Of a stretch of DNA of 64,000 nucleotides, positions 10,441 to 22,537 are shown in pieces. Under the pieces are notes generated by a model, which saw only the letters and a program-made list of their open reading frames with translations, was not told where the DNA came from and searched no databases. Numbering within the stretch: the first letter of the stretch is position 1; each line of letters starts with the position of its first letter. Origin of the DNA: Merluccius polli (Eukaryota; Chordata; Actinopteri; Gadiformes; Merlucciidae); the NCBI GenBank assembly GCA_030340625.1, contig JAOPHQ010003695.1:310001-374000 (forward strand). Reading direction: 5' to 3'. Position numbers and translations under genes: made by a program.

Positions 10441-10544
10441 TTGAGTGACCCACCAGGGTTGTCTAGCTAGGTCTTTGCGATTGTGAGCTTTCGTTTCAGC
10501 TTGAGCTGTCTAAATTAGTCGACTGATATGTTTTTTTCAAAGCT

Positions 10545-11670
10545 GACCCAGTCCATGAGACACTGGAAAGTGGCCGGGGCCCGGAACAACCCAAAAGGAA
10601 GTGTATTAAATTGGAACAACCGTACGGAGTGGAGAAATGTTTCCTTAGACTCTGGAGATTAGGGAATCTGCCAGTAGCTCTTGGTTAAATCCAGTGTTGG
10701 AAAAAAATTAGCCTTGCATAACCGAGCTGTGCCTAACCGATCTAGGCATCAGATACGCATCGAACTGTAACACCTCATTTACCTTGCACTAGTCAACCAA
10801 AATACCAACCAAATAGACCCATCAGACTTGCGAACAAGCACAATGGGACTAGACCAGCCACTGTGTGACTCTTCTATTAAACCCCATTTCCAGCATAGCC
10901 TTTAATTCTTCCTGCACAATTTTGCGCTTGTGTTAGGTAACCTGTTCGGCCGCGACCTAACCGTCATGCCTTGGGACGTTTCAGTGTGGTGGTTAATAAG
11001 CGATGTGCGGGAGGGGAGAGAAGATGTCAGCAAACCGCTGCTGCAACTCGGTGACCTTGGCACGCTGAAAGATGCAGAGAAAGGTGTCTGTCATAGGAGA
11101 CCGGGGCAGATTGTTTAGATTTTCTAACCTCCGGTCCCAGCTTGCCCTCCTGGAATAGCGACGTCACCAGCAAGACCGGGCGCACCTCATTCCAAATATT
11201 TAGGAGATTGAGGTGATAAATCTGTGCTGCTTCCCCCCCCCCGTCGGAACGTGCAACCTCGTAGTCAACATCCCCGACCCTTCGTGTGACCACAAAGGAT
11301 CCTTGCCACTTGGCGAGTAATTTTGAGCTGGACGTGGGAAGCAATACAAATACTTTATCTCCTGTTGCGAATTGTCTCAGCCGAGTACCTCTATTATAGA
11401 GCCGCTGCTGACGTTCCTGGGCCTAAAGCAAATTCTCCCGTGACATCTGCCCCAGTGCATGGCACTTTGCTCTCAGGTCCATAACGTAGTGAATTACATT
11501 TTTACTGGCGCTTGGACCCTCCCTTAATGAGGTCCAACAGCTGTCCCTGTCTACACTGCCGGACCAGGTCCTGGAGGACTGCTCTCCCCTCAGCATGGTG
11601 AAAATCCAGATCCAGCATCACCTGGGTTTGTCAGTTATGTGCCTGGATCTGGCTCTCCTGGACCTCAATG
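10545..11670 (-). pseudogene. Ty3/Gypsy pol relic B with integrase upstream of RT (Gmr1-like)
   Basis: On the minus strand an integrase C-terminal region comes first: VIHYVMDLRAKCHAL, QERQQRLYNRGTRLRQF, LPTSSSKLLAKWQGSFVVTR, then VGDVDYEV and IYHLNLLNIW (about 11,510-11,170). About 200 bp further on in the same orientation comes an RT start: HKRKIVQEELKAML, IEESHSGWSSPIVLV, TLDLTKSYWQIP and LPFGLFRAPATFQ (about 10,935-10,555). Integrase before RT is the domain order known for the Gmr1 group of Gypsy elements from fish. Several stops and frameshifts are present. It abuts relic A at about 10,440-10,545 in the same orientation. Confidence 0.65.
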
Positions 11671-14079
11671 ATCTGCCTTAATGTGTGGGCCAGCGCTGAT
11701 TGTGCTCCTTCCATGTCTGTTCTGGTGCCACTGTAGCCAGGTCTCGGCTAGGAAGGGTTCGACTGGAAGGAGCGACAGGATGCGGAGGATGCGTGTAACT
11801 AATTTTTATTGCCTGACGGCCACAGCCGCCGCACAGAACTGCCCGATCTCGGGTAATCAATAATACTATGGAAATATACAGTAGCATAGCAGTCGGGGGC
11901 CATCTCAGAATTGCGTCTCCGTGGACACCGTATTCTCACTGACCTGAACCCGGTCTCACTCACTCTGCAACTTGAGCGGAGCACTCGAGCTGGGGCGTGG
12001 GGTCTGACCATCGTTTGGAGGTATTGGGGCAGTTCCGTTGACAGACTTGTAGGTCAGTATCATTGTCTCGAATCTGATGCGAGCTACTACAGTGGAGGTC
12101 ATGGAAGAGGGGAGAACATGGAGAACTTTGGCATGTTAAATAATAGCTCTTATCCCAAACAATCCATATTAAATGATGCAAATTTGATAAATAAAAGTTT
12201 TGAAAAATGGTCCTGTCTATACATAAAGACTGCCTATTGTAGCCACAAGCGATACTAATCACTTAGCGTGGGGCGATGCAAAGACTTTCACTGGGACATT
12301 GATATTATGGGCAAATGTTGATTGGCTTAAAACGATGTGTGTGGAAGTAGATGAGCAATGTATGAAGTTTGGGTCGGAAACATTTTTCATGTTTTGGAAC
12401 CACTGGTTTAAGTTAGCCTGAATCAAAAAAACAAAGAACAAACAACAATAGCAGCAAAACCCTAGCCCCAAAATGTCACCAAAGCATGATGACTTTATTT
12501 CTCTGTGTGGTAAGTCTTTCCTGTATACCCAACACATATAATAAATCGCCACCCACAGCGGAAGACCCTTTCCCTGTTCGCTGTCCATTTGCTGATAAAT
12601 GTGTCAACACGTTTGCCAGGAGCAGCCGCAGTGTTATTAGTTTTAAAAGCAAATCCCTCTGGTGATGGGTTGTCGAATGCAATAACAACAGAACATCAAT
12701 TTACAATTAATTATGAGGAGAGAGAAAAAACAGATACTTCTAAAAGAGTGGAAAAATCAGGGATGGAACAGAGAAGGAAGGAAAGACGAAGCATAAAATT
12801 GTCACAGTGTCACTTTTCCGAACAATACAACACTGATGTTTGCTGTTTGTTCTATGGCTTGTTTGCTTCCAAATTAGTTTCAAGGTTTCTGTTATTGTTA
12901 TTATTCTTTTCTTTTATTATTGTATACCATATGACCAGGGTGACCAAGACCAAGGCTTTATTCATCGCCATGCCAACTGTGCGTTGTTACTGTTTTTTTT
13001 AGCAGTTATTTCTGTTTTCAGTGCCTATGACAGGAGTGAATGATTGAGTCAAATCCATAACACATTGAAAGGGCTGCTTTGCTGTAATTATGATTAATGA
13101 TACTATTTATTTCACTACTATTCTCGCACTGTGTTGCTGCATCACATCATTGTGTCACCAAGTAGGCCTACTCCTTCACTGAAATACATGTTTTTCTTTA
13201 CGCACCATTTTCTGACACCATTTTGTTATTTCTTTTCCACAATGGTTCTTATTTGAGTAACTAACAAAGGTTTGTAATTGTTATGATTATTTTGACTATT
13301 TAGTCATTTTGCTTATTTTATCCAAAGATTATATGGATAGTTATTACAGGACAATTCCGGCGCAAAATGAGACCATATGATCATAACATATGTCCACCGA
13401 GTTGGACCGTTCTCTGGGATCAGTTTTCATACTAGTCGAATGGAACCAAAGTTATCGAAAACCACTAATTATCTTATAACGCTAGCTGTGGGGGCAGACG
13501 TTCATGTAAAATAAATCGCAATTCTATACCACTAACAAGGCTGAAAATCGCACCACACTTCCACGGTAGCATAATGACTGTCCCTACATGCTGCCTAGTC
13601 TGGGATGAACCTAGTCTATTGTGTTGATAACGCAGCCCCCTTACATTTGTTAATTGCGCAGCAAGATACTCACACATCTGTATTTACCCCATTTGGCTCC
13701 CGGTCAGAGGGGGGTCAACTGACAACCCTGTGGAAAGTAGACCTGTCTAGTCTCTTTGTCTCTATTCTACTTACATATGGTTAATTAAGTTAAAGTTATC
13801 TTTAAAGTTAATCATTGCATACTCTGAGTGGATTCTCCAATCATAAATTGTGGTATCATAGTCAATTGGTTGAATTAATATTTATTGGGTAGGTGTGATT
13901 TTCATTGTGCTTATACAGGTTGTCATACATCTTTATGTTGACTCATATTTTGTTACAGGTACAATTGTTTTCTTTGAATTGTTACTTTACTCAAGATTGG
14001 TATTTGTTATATGTAAACTATCTCAAATCAGTGATTTAGTTTATATTTCATTTTATCTCACAAGGACATGTGCTGCAGA
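11671..14079. other. Unassigned stretch
   Basis: No recognised gene. The open frames at 12,589-13,002 and 11,911-12,258 show no familiar domain, and their base composition does not differ from their surroundings. Part of 11.7-12.2 kb may be further Gypsy sequence too decayed to recognise. Confidence 0.35.
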
Positions 14080-14370
14080 AGTGTAATAGTATGCCCAGCT
14101 GGTGTGGAGCTGTGAAAGGGCCACAGGGGAGGAGCCTAATCTTTAGGTTCGAATAGGTAAACAATGTATAGGTTGTTGTGATTGGGTGATTAATGCATGG
14201 AGGAGGAAACCACAAAGGTAGCCTATATAACCTGAAGTCTGAATCACAATACCAGTTCTTTGTCAAACAAACTCGGCTATATTTGTGCTTGCTCTTGAGT
14301 ACAAATAAAGTCTTTATCTTTCATGCTCCAGATCTCCCGAACACTCTTATTGTGTCAAGTTATGTGTTAA
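14080..14370 (+). mobile_element. LTR-like segment (tentative)
   Basis: Begins TGTAATAGTATGCCC, contains a TATATAA box near 14,224 and AATAAAG about 80 bp downstream near 14,304, the spacing expected for an LTR promoter and polyadenylation signal. No second copy or clear target duplication was found. Confidence 0.3.
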
Positions 14371-15971
14371 ATGTTGTACGAGTTTTTTCCACAACACCGT
14401 TCGAGCCTCTGCTGCGTGGCATCAGAGAACTGTTTTACTGAACTGAGTTACATCTCCTGCTCACCAACTGTCGTTCACAGGCAAAAAGACACACTTGGAT
14501 GCATGTGCACACATGAGCGCACTCGCACAAACCTGCACGTGGATGCAAGCATATGCACACAGAGAGACACACACAGACAAACACACACGCACACTTTTCC
14601 AGTGCCAGGGTTGTCACGCTTCATGCTCTTACGTGATTGGCCGCATTGCCACAAGCTTTGGCCTTTGATTTATCTTGCCAATATATTACCAGGTCAGTGG
14701 AACCTTGGGCAGACCAGGCCATAAAGAGCTTGGACTGGGGTCCAAGGTTCCTGGGTTTAATACAGTCTAGTTTTAATCCAGTCTCAGTGAAAAAAAATAG
14801 ACGTGAAGGTCAACGCAGCAGGCGCACCCTGGTCGGAAAACAAGAGAGCTCTGCCAACAAAGATAACCTGGTGTTGTTGTAATTGTAGTAGGTAAAGTAG
14901 TAAAGCTGCACCGCTACACTGCAGAGATGCTAGTGTGAGCACTGGGTTTAAACAAGTAAGTAGGTCAAAGTGGGAGGTATTTTCATACACATGCATGAGA
15001 TACATGCACAGGCACACACAAAGTCAGTTCCAAGGCACTTTTTTTTTAAATTTTAATTTTTTTAAATTTAATTAATTTAATTAATTTTTTAAAATAATTT
15101 TAACATCTCAAGATCTAATCTAAGTAGAATCATGTCTGAAAAGAAATGCGTACGATGATACAACATCTCTGGAGGGCTGAGGGAATCGTGGAGTTGGACT
15201 GTGTGTGGGACTGGTGCTAGACACTTTTGTTTTGCTGTGATGGAGGATGAAGCTTCCACTGTGGCTGTTGTCCCTCAGAACCCCCACTTCTGTGATGGCT
15301 CCGGGCAATCTGCTAAAACCGGAAAATAATATATAAACAAACAAACAAACAGGGTAAAATAGGGAGAGCATCCACAGACACAAAAAAATCACCTCCACTG
15401 CATAGCCCCACCAAAACCACACCAGACCCCTCCCCCCCATCTGAAATTTTATCTAATAAACAAGCAACACAACTTCACAAAAACAACAACCAAAGTCATC
15501 AGCAACCAACCAATTTGATCACAAATCTTGCATCTGATGACATCACAACCTAAAAAAACACAAACAAAAAATACATTCTGATCAAAGCGTACAGTCAATC
15601 TTGTCCATTGAAGTTGAATGTGTGTTAACGTGGTTAGAATGGCAGCAATGAGCCACATTTAGGCCAGTAAATGAAGAGGTTTATTTATGTACTAAACCCT
15701 GGATAATATGACCTGTGCTGTATGGGACCAGAAACTGGAATTAAACCATCTCACCAACTGCTTTTTGCCTATATACATTCTAGCCAGTTCAGCTGTTTGT
15801 GTGTTTTCATAAAGTTATGTTATGTGTTGTGTTACTGCGTCACGTTTTGTGTCTTTCCTGTTTTTTTTGGTGGTTTTGAAATTGTTCAAAACATGCTTGT
15901 TTTTTTATGTTGTGTTTTTCTGTGTTTTCTTCATTTTTCTCCGATGTGTTTTGTTCCTCGGGTTTGTTCCT

Positions 15972-15973
<2 letters not shown>

Positions 15974-16024
<51 letters not shown>
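15974..16024. repeat. (AT)n microsatellite
   Basis: About 25 uninterrupted AT units; the Ile-Tyr open frames across it are spurious. Confidence 0.95.
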
Positions 16025-16026
<2 letters not shown>

Positions 16027-16460
16027 AAGTGCATTGGAATTGTGATTGCTGTATTACAATATTATACAAAAGGAAAGTTGGGCTTCATAGAATGTCTGTA
16101 CACATGAAAGATATTCAACACTACATTCACAGAGGCTCCATTAACTTTTATATTGGGAATAATGGAGAATAAGAAACAATGTTTTATGTTTGTTTGCTTC
16201 TGGATAACATGGAGCTCTTTATACTTAAGAAACTAAGTAATTCTAACGAATAAGGTTCTTTTCCACGATTGATGATTTTTTCCCCTGTGTTTAAACAAAA
16301 TAAGAATTCACTCAGTGAAAGAGCCTGTATTGAAAAAAAGTTATTCTGGTAGTAAGAAAGAAAAAAAGTTCACAGAAAAAGTATGTCTCCTCCTTTGTGG
16401 AATACTAAACCATTCTAAGTTACAAAAACCAAGTGCCGGTGCAATTCATTGGTATGAATT

Positions 16461-16486
16461 CCCCCCCCCCCCCCCCCCCCCCCCCC
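16461..16486. repeat. Poly-C, 26 bases
   Basis: Homopolymer seen directly; length likely approximate because such runs are error-prone. Confidence 0.9.
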
Positions 16487-17177
16487 GTCTACTTTTCATG
16501 GACTAAAGTTGCTAGTAGTAAAGTTTGTTTTCATCTTTCTGTTACAAATGTTCCCTTAGAACCAATTGTGTTTTGTTTGTTGTAAAATTCTTCAATACAT
16601 TCACATGGCCTTAAGATGGACTGATATTGGGAGTCTGCCATTATTTGAGATCTGCCTCTAAGTTATCCAGTGCTGGGGTATAGTTGATCTTATACATTGC
16701 ATCTTAAGTATTTGAAATCAGCACACCCACTTTATGAACTTTATGTATTTCTGGGTCCACTTCCACTTAAGCTGTCTCAGAAGTGAGCTACTGTAATTGT
16801 TAGAAATAGGCATCACTTCAGTTTTTCCCCAATTGACTTTAAAACCAGATACTGATCCATATTTTTAAATTAATTCCAATAGAGCTGGTAATGATTGTTC
16901 TGGCTTTGATAAATATAATAAAATGTCATCTGCATACAACAATATAACATATGACTGTTCCAATACTTATTCCTAATATCCTGTTATGTGACCTTATCTA
17001 ACTTGCTAAAGGCTCTACCGTGGGAGCTAACAGGTAGGGAAACAGTGGGCAACCCGTCGTGTGCCTCTTCTGGCCATTAGTTTTTACAGATGCTTTCGGG
17101 GATTGATAAAACAGTTTGATCCAAGATATGAATACTGAATCAAAATTGAAATGGTTTAGTACATCCATTTTTTATTT

Positions 17178-17230
17178 TTACATTTTTAGGGCATTTAGCA
17201 GACACTTTTGTCCAAAGCGACTTACAATAA
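17178..17230 (-). mobile_element. L2/SINE-type 3' tail insertion
   Basis: The minus strand carries the TTGGACAAAAGTGTCTGCTA motif with a trailing AAATG repeat, the 3' end shared by fish L2 LINEs and the SINEs that parasitise them. The same tail occurs on the plus strand at 58,497-58,553. It interrupts the L1 RT relic. Confidence 0.65.
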
Positions 17231-19500
17231 GTAGATTTGTTAGGAGAAAGCGCAACACTAAACCGCTATCAGTAGAGTAAGGATGCAAGGATGCATCCAC
17301 CAGGAAGCTCCATTCAACTCTGTGAAACGCCATTTCAGCATCTATTGCTACTCCCACCATGGGAGAGTTGTCATTATGAGTATGTGAAATCACATTACAA
17401 AACCCCCAGATGGTTATCTGAGGATAACCTACCTCCCATGAACTCTGTCTGGTCTGGGTGTATTAGACCTTGTATAACTGTATCTAGCCGCTGTACGAAG
17501 CCCTTAGCAATTATTTTATAATCAACATTCAAGAGCGACACAGGTCTCATCGATGCACAGAGTAACAGATTCTTATCTTTCTTTTCAAGAGGGTGGCCAG
17601 CGTAAGGCACTCTGGTAATTCGTTTTTTAAAAGAGCTGACTCAATCATGTTCTTAATCGACATTTGCTAGAAAGCACCTGTAAAACTCAATTGGCAAACC
17701 ATCACTTCCAGGGGACTTCCCATTTTGCAACTTATCAAAAGCTTTTATCAGTTTTAGCTGAGAAATGTCAATCTATTTTTAAATCTATTTTGTCTGATTC
17801 AGATATTGTAGGGAAGGCTACTTCATATAAATAGGAGTGTATGTTCTCTATAGAACTAGTATTCTTGGACCTAAAAATATCTAAAAATCATATTTATGGT
17901 CACAGGGTCCATTGTAATGTCCGTCGGGGCCTATAATACTGTGGTTGCCCTCTCCTCCGCCTCCTTTTTAATTTGCCATGCCAGTAATTTGCCTGCACTT
18001 TCGCCATGCTCCACATATCTCTGTTTTGTTTTCAAGATTGCAGTTTCAGCTGTGTTCAGGGTACTAAACTTTAATTTTGCACTATTAAATGCTGTAGAGT
18101 GACATCATCCTTATCATTGCTATGTTTAATTTCCAGTTCCTTCATTTATTGTTCTAGTCCCAGAGTAACTTTGTTCATTTTCTTTTTCAGGTGGGAGGAG
18201 TAATAAAAAAATACAGCCTCAACAGAAAGCTTTAAAGTTTTCCTAAATAAGAATAGGGCAAGTATCCAGGCTCTGATTGGCTTCCATGAAAATATCAATC
18301 TGTGTATTCATAAATTCCCCAAATATTATGTCCACTAGTAGCATAGTGTTGAAATGCCATGCTTGTCGGTGTTATAGCAGTTTTAAATTCTGTAGACAAT
18401 GACAAAGGTGAATGGTTGGATATAATTCTAGGTAAACTTCCCCCCCATTCCCAACCCTTTTGAAGCCTCCTGCATGATTCACCTGCACCTCTGTACAGAT
18501 TGGAGCTACCTTAAGAACACCCCTGGCGCGACCTAATTTAATCCTTATCAATTTTATCCTTGTTATTCTCAGCAACAAAAGAACAATTCTCAGCTCTAAT
18601 TCCTTTTAGGTATTCTTCATGAAGTGAAGCAACACACACTGTTATAATAATACATAATCATAGTCGACATGAAAATACAACTAAAGCATTAGGAGTAGTA
18701 CTACTTGTAAGCGGGTATAAAACTATTTCAGATGATTAGGGAAGGCCTATTTCTTTATCACAAAAGAAAACAGAAGAGAAGAAAAAAGGTCTCAAACAAG
18801 ACTTCCTTCTCACCTGGGAGAGACCTATATGTTGTGGCGTATTATTAGCATAGGCCTAGGCCAGTTTGTTAATTTCTTAAAGGTAAGGTCCTCAAAATAA
18901 AGCCTCTTCTTGTAAGCCACACCTATAGTGAAATATTTCACTCAGGGGAGCATTGTCTTTTCTTTTTTTTGGGGGGGGGGACTGTAGGGGCCTATATGAG
19001 CCAATAAATAATAATAATAATAATAATCCAAATACAGCACTGGACTAAATTGGAGCTAAGTAGTTGACAGTGTCTAGAGTTCAAGACAGTATGTTGCTTA
19101 AACTAAATAGGCCACAGTGGAAAACTCACAAACATGTTTTCAGCTGGGTTATGGTGCTTGTCAAAGCCCCTGAAAAAAAAAGAAGAAAAAAAAGGTTTAG
19201 TCCCACTGTGTCTATTTTGATCCGATGCTCTCTACAAATGTGGATGCTTCTTCTGCTGAACTGAACATAATGTCCTTATCTTTGCATTTTACACGCAGCT
19301 TTGCTGGAAAGGGGAACGTGAATGCGATGCGTTTTTCGCAAAGCTGTTTCTTCACCACTGCGTATTTCTTGCACTTTTGGTACAGCTCCGTGAATATGTA
19401 CACACCGATGAAGATCTTTGTTTGCTTGAATGGCCAGGCGCAGAATATTATCTTTCTTTCAGTAGTTGAGAAATTTAGCGATAATGCTTCTAGGTTTACC

Positions 19501-19942
19501 CAGGGATGTAGTGGGTGGGGGACGCGGGGGGACGCCGTCCCCCCATTAGTTTCAGCATGTACCAATTATTATTATTATTTTTTAATTCAATTAATAAAAC
19601 CGATTCAAATGTACTTTGAGCTTATACAATGTGTGCACGCGCGTGCAGGGCCGGACTGGGAGCAAAATTAACTAACCCTAACCAGCACAGCATGGGCCGC
19701 GCTGGTCAAATAAATAAATTAACCATTTTGCCATTTAAAGGAAGAGAAAAAAATCGCGAGTCCATCGCGAGTCCACCGAGTCAATCGCGAGTCCACCGAG
19801 TCAATCGCGAGTCCACCGAGTCAATCGCGAGTCCGGTCGTACAGATGGCCAGTCCGAGCCTGCGCGCGTGCACGTGGGATTCCGTTTTTTATGACGTCAT
19901 ACCCAGCGTCCCCCCATTAAAAAAATCCCCACTACACCACTG
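19501..19942. mobile_element. hAT MITE inside L1 ORF1 relic
   Basis: 442 bp between exact 8-bp duplications GGTTTACC (19,493-19,500 and 19,943-19,950). Termini are CAGGGATGTAGTGGG and, inverted, CAGTGGTGTAGTGGG. CGTCCCCCCATTA occurs near both ends. An internal array of about four 20-bp units (GTCCACCGAGTCAATCGCGA) spans about 19,757-19,832. Removing the element restores the collinear L1 ORF1 relic, so it inserted after the L1. Confidence 0.9.
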
Positions 19943-20030
19943 GGTTTACCACCCTCCTCTGCTCGTGGTCCGACTCGGTGCATGTGTTCCATCGTAGGTA
20001 TATTTGGGAATTTATCTTTTATTATTACTA

Positions 20031-21346
20031 GAAAATGTACTTGTAGTTTTGTGTGCTAAATAATACATTAATTTGTGGTGTTGTGAGAATAATAGAAATG
20101 CATGACAAACTGGTTAAAAGGAACAAGAACAGCTTCACTGTTTTATTTTAGCCTATAACAGATGAATGCATGAAATAATATAGGTGATACAGTAAGTAGG
20201 CCCATTTAACCAATAAATAATCACTAACTTTGAAGAGAAAAAGTGCCCTGGCCCTTTTCATAAACTAGATATATTTGAGTTAGTGTTTGACATGACATCA
20301 GTTCATGTCTACAATGTTCTTCTTCCAGATGCTTTTACATGTGATGCTCCACCTTGAGCTTATCTAAAATGCATCAAAGGTCACAGTGGCTACAGCTCTT
20401 GTGAGCATTTCATACAGCATGGACATAGATGCAGAGCGTAGGACAGACTCAAATTGATGAGATGATAGATGACGGGCATCATCATTGTGAATCCCCTCTT
20501 CAGCAATTAGGCATAGGCATGGTTTTGTCTTTCCCTCTTGCTTATATGCACTTAGTTTGTTTAAGCATCGTCTGTAAGCTTTTTTTTTTGTGGCTCAAGC
20601 GACCCTTAGGTATTAGGGTTTCAGCACATGTTCTGTCAAGTATATCTGATCACTTGAAGCAAGTTAGACAAATCATGCCATGGAACTTGGCACGATTTGA
20701 GTACAGAGTTCAGACTACACCCAATGGAAGGCCACAGAATTAAGGCAGTACAACTTCATGTTTTTATCTACTGCCATGAGAATTATGCTAACTATAACTA
20801 TGTATTTTCCTTTGTAGCAACTATTGTGATTATGCAGAAAATGTATAGAAATTCTGTGTAGCCAATCTTTTTTTAAATATGGGGTTGAGTTGTTAGTCTA
20901 CAGTACTCCTTTTGAAAAAAATTTGGGCCGAATGTGCGGGTCATGGAAGATGCAGGTAACTTGGATTGCTGAATAAGCAGATATCAAAGTGCAATACAAT
21001 GAAAATTATTCATTTGAAACAATATATTACTAACTACTAATGTTGAACAAAAGCTGACATCAGTGCTGATAACCGCAAATTGAGTGTGTTGAGTGTTGTA
21101 AATTGAGTGTGTACTCAATATGATCAGAGGGTGAAAAATGAACAATGCCCCAAATGTGCAAGTATACACCTCTCAAGTAGAAAGGACTTGTACCGCAAAT
21201 AGGAGGGTTTTTGGTAGAACCTATTGACTGGCTACGATTCTGTAAGCCAAGAAAAACTACCAATGATTACGTACAAAAAACGCCTAATTACGTTCAATAG
21301 AAAGTCTGAAGCAGTTCGTCATGTTAGTACATAACTAGAAATGAGT
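20031..21346. other. Mostly unassigned stretch
   Basis: AT-rich. The only coding hint is the transposase-like relic at about 20,600-20,810. No gene otherwise. Confidence 0.35.
20600..20810 (+). pseudogene. Possible CACTA/EnSpm-type transposase relic
   Basis: One frame reads VSAHVLSSISDHLKQVRQIM followed by PWNLARFEYRVQT; after a frameshift near 20,718 the next reads QWKATELRQYNFMFLSTAM. The WKATELRQ block followed by a hydrophobic stretch is what I remember from metazoan CACTA-like transposases and their domesticated copies. Family assignment is an inference from a short motif, and the fragment is too short to be functional. Confidence 0.35.
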
Positions 21347-22529
21347 TAGGGTTGCTTGATTATGGCAAAAATCATAATCACGATTATTTTGGTCAATATT
21401 GAGATCACGATTTTTTAACGTAATTACTCATTGACTTTGGAAACGTGTATTTATTGATCTTTAAAACAGTGGACTTTTTTTAACTTTAAATATAATTGAA
21501 CTGAAAAACAAAACAATACATGTCAAAAAAGAGATAAATAAATACAATAAATAATATATAAATATACATACATTTAAGTAAATAAATAAATACAAAAATA
21601 ATACAAATAAATTGAATCAGATCAACTATGTTGGAATGTTAGTGCACTTCCACAACCTACTGAAAACTACTAATCATATATTCAATATGTAAAAAGAATA
21701 AATACCAATAAATTAGACCAAAATAATTGCGATCAAATATGTTGTTAGTGCCCTGCCACAACCTACTGAAAACTCAACATATATTCAACATTTTGGTAAA
21801 CAGCTATATTCCAGTCAGTAACTCAGTCGAAGGAAATTAAAGGCTGGCCCACCATCATGGTCCAGAAGTAACGGAAAATAAATGTTCACTAAAATTTAAG
21901 ACAATGAAAATGATTTAGGCCAACATGGCAAATGCTGGTAGGTGCTGCTCGATTTTGGTAATGTAATCTCTTCAAGGTTTTTAGCCAGAAACTGTTTACA
22001 TGTTAGTTATTGTTTACTTTCCATCATCATGGCTCAAGCTGAACTAAACATGCCACAGCCTGGCTCACGATTGGCTACACTTCCCATTCACTTTGTATTG
22101 GACGCATGGTGCAAAGGATGCGGACACCGTACTCATCGCTAGGTCAGCCATTGTGTTCTCGAGCATGGCAAGTTTAAAACACACAAAATCACCCACAACA
22201 AAACACTGTCTTTTTTTGTTAACTTTATGCAAATCAGCGTGTAGTGCGGCGTGTGTTCGGTCATGTGATTGGACCATCGACATTCATTGAGTACTGGTGG
22301 ACACGTGTTGAATTTAATTTCCTGCTTTTAATCACATTCATCAACAACGTTATAAACTTCCACAAGCAGCAACTAGAGGGCGTGATTTTAGGGAGGGATG
22401 AAAGCTGAAAGGGGTGTACTGGATCGAATGCGGCACAATAATTGTTTTAATCTCGATTATCTCTTTTTCATAATCATTGGAAGCCAAAATCGTAATTGAA
22501 AATAAAATTTGATTAATCGCTCATCCCTA
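21347..22529. mobile_element. Non-autonomous hAT element
   Basis: 1183 bp. Ends TAGGGTTGCTTGATTA and, inverted, TAGGGATGAGCGATTA, flanked by AAATGAGT (21,339-21,346) and ACATGAGT (22,530-22,537), 7 of 8 identical. Subterminal ATAATCACGATTATTT-type palindromes occur at both ends. No transposase frame is recognisable; the interior is AT-rich. Confidence 0.75.
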
Positions 22530-22537
22530 ACATGAGT

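Larger units (their letters stand above)
14371..16615. other. Unassigned stretch with simple repeats
   Basis: Contains CA/GA-rich patches near 14,500-14,595, an AT-only block near 15,045-15,105, the AT microsatellite at 15,974-16,024 and a 26-base poly-C at 16,461-16,486. No supported gene. Confidence 0.4.
16620..20030 (-). pseudogene. Degraded LINE-1 (ORF1 and ORF2 relics), antisense
   Basis: Minus strand from high to low coordinate. The ORF1 RNA-binding segment (about 20,000-19,212, split by the MITE at 19,501-19,942) includes KYAVVKKQLCEKRIAFTFPF and FPAKLRVKCKDKDI-FSSAEEAS. The ORF2 linker (about 18,070-17,890) has KVQANYWHGKLK. RT motifs follow: MRPVSLLNVDYKIIAKGF, DTVIQGLIHPDQTEFMGGRL (17,600-17,400), AEMAFHRVEWSFL (17,340-17,290) and a degraded Tyr-x-Asp-Asp-like region near 16,945. 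A VNWGKTEVMPIS block follows near 16,830. Multiple stops and frameshifts are present. An L2-type tail is inserted at 17,178-17,230. The element is old and cannot be functional. Confidence 0.6.
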
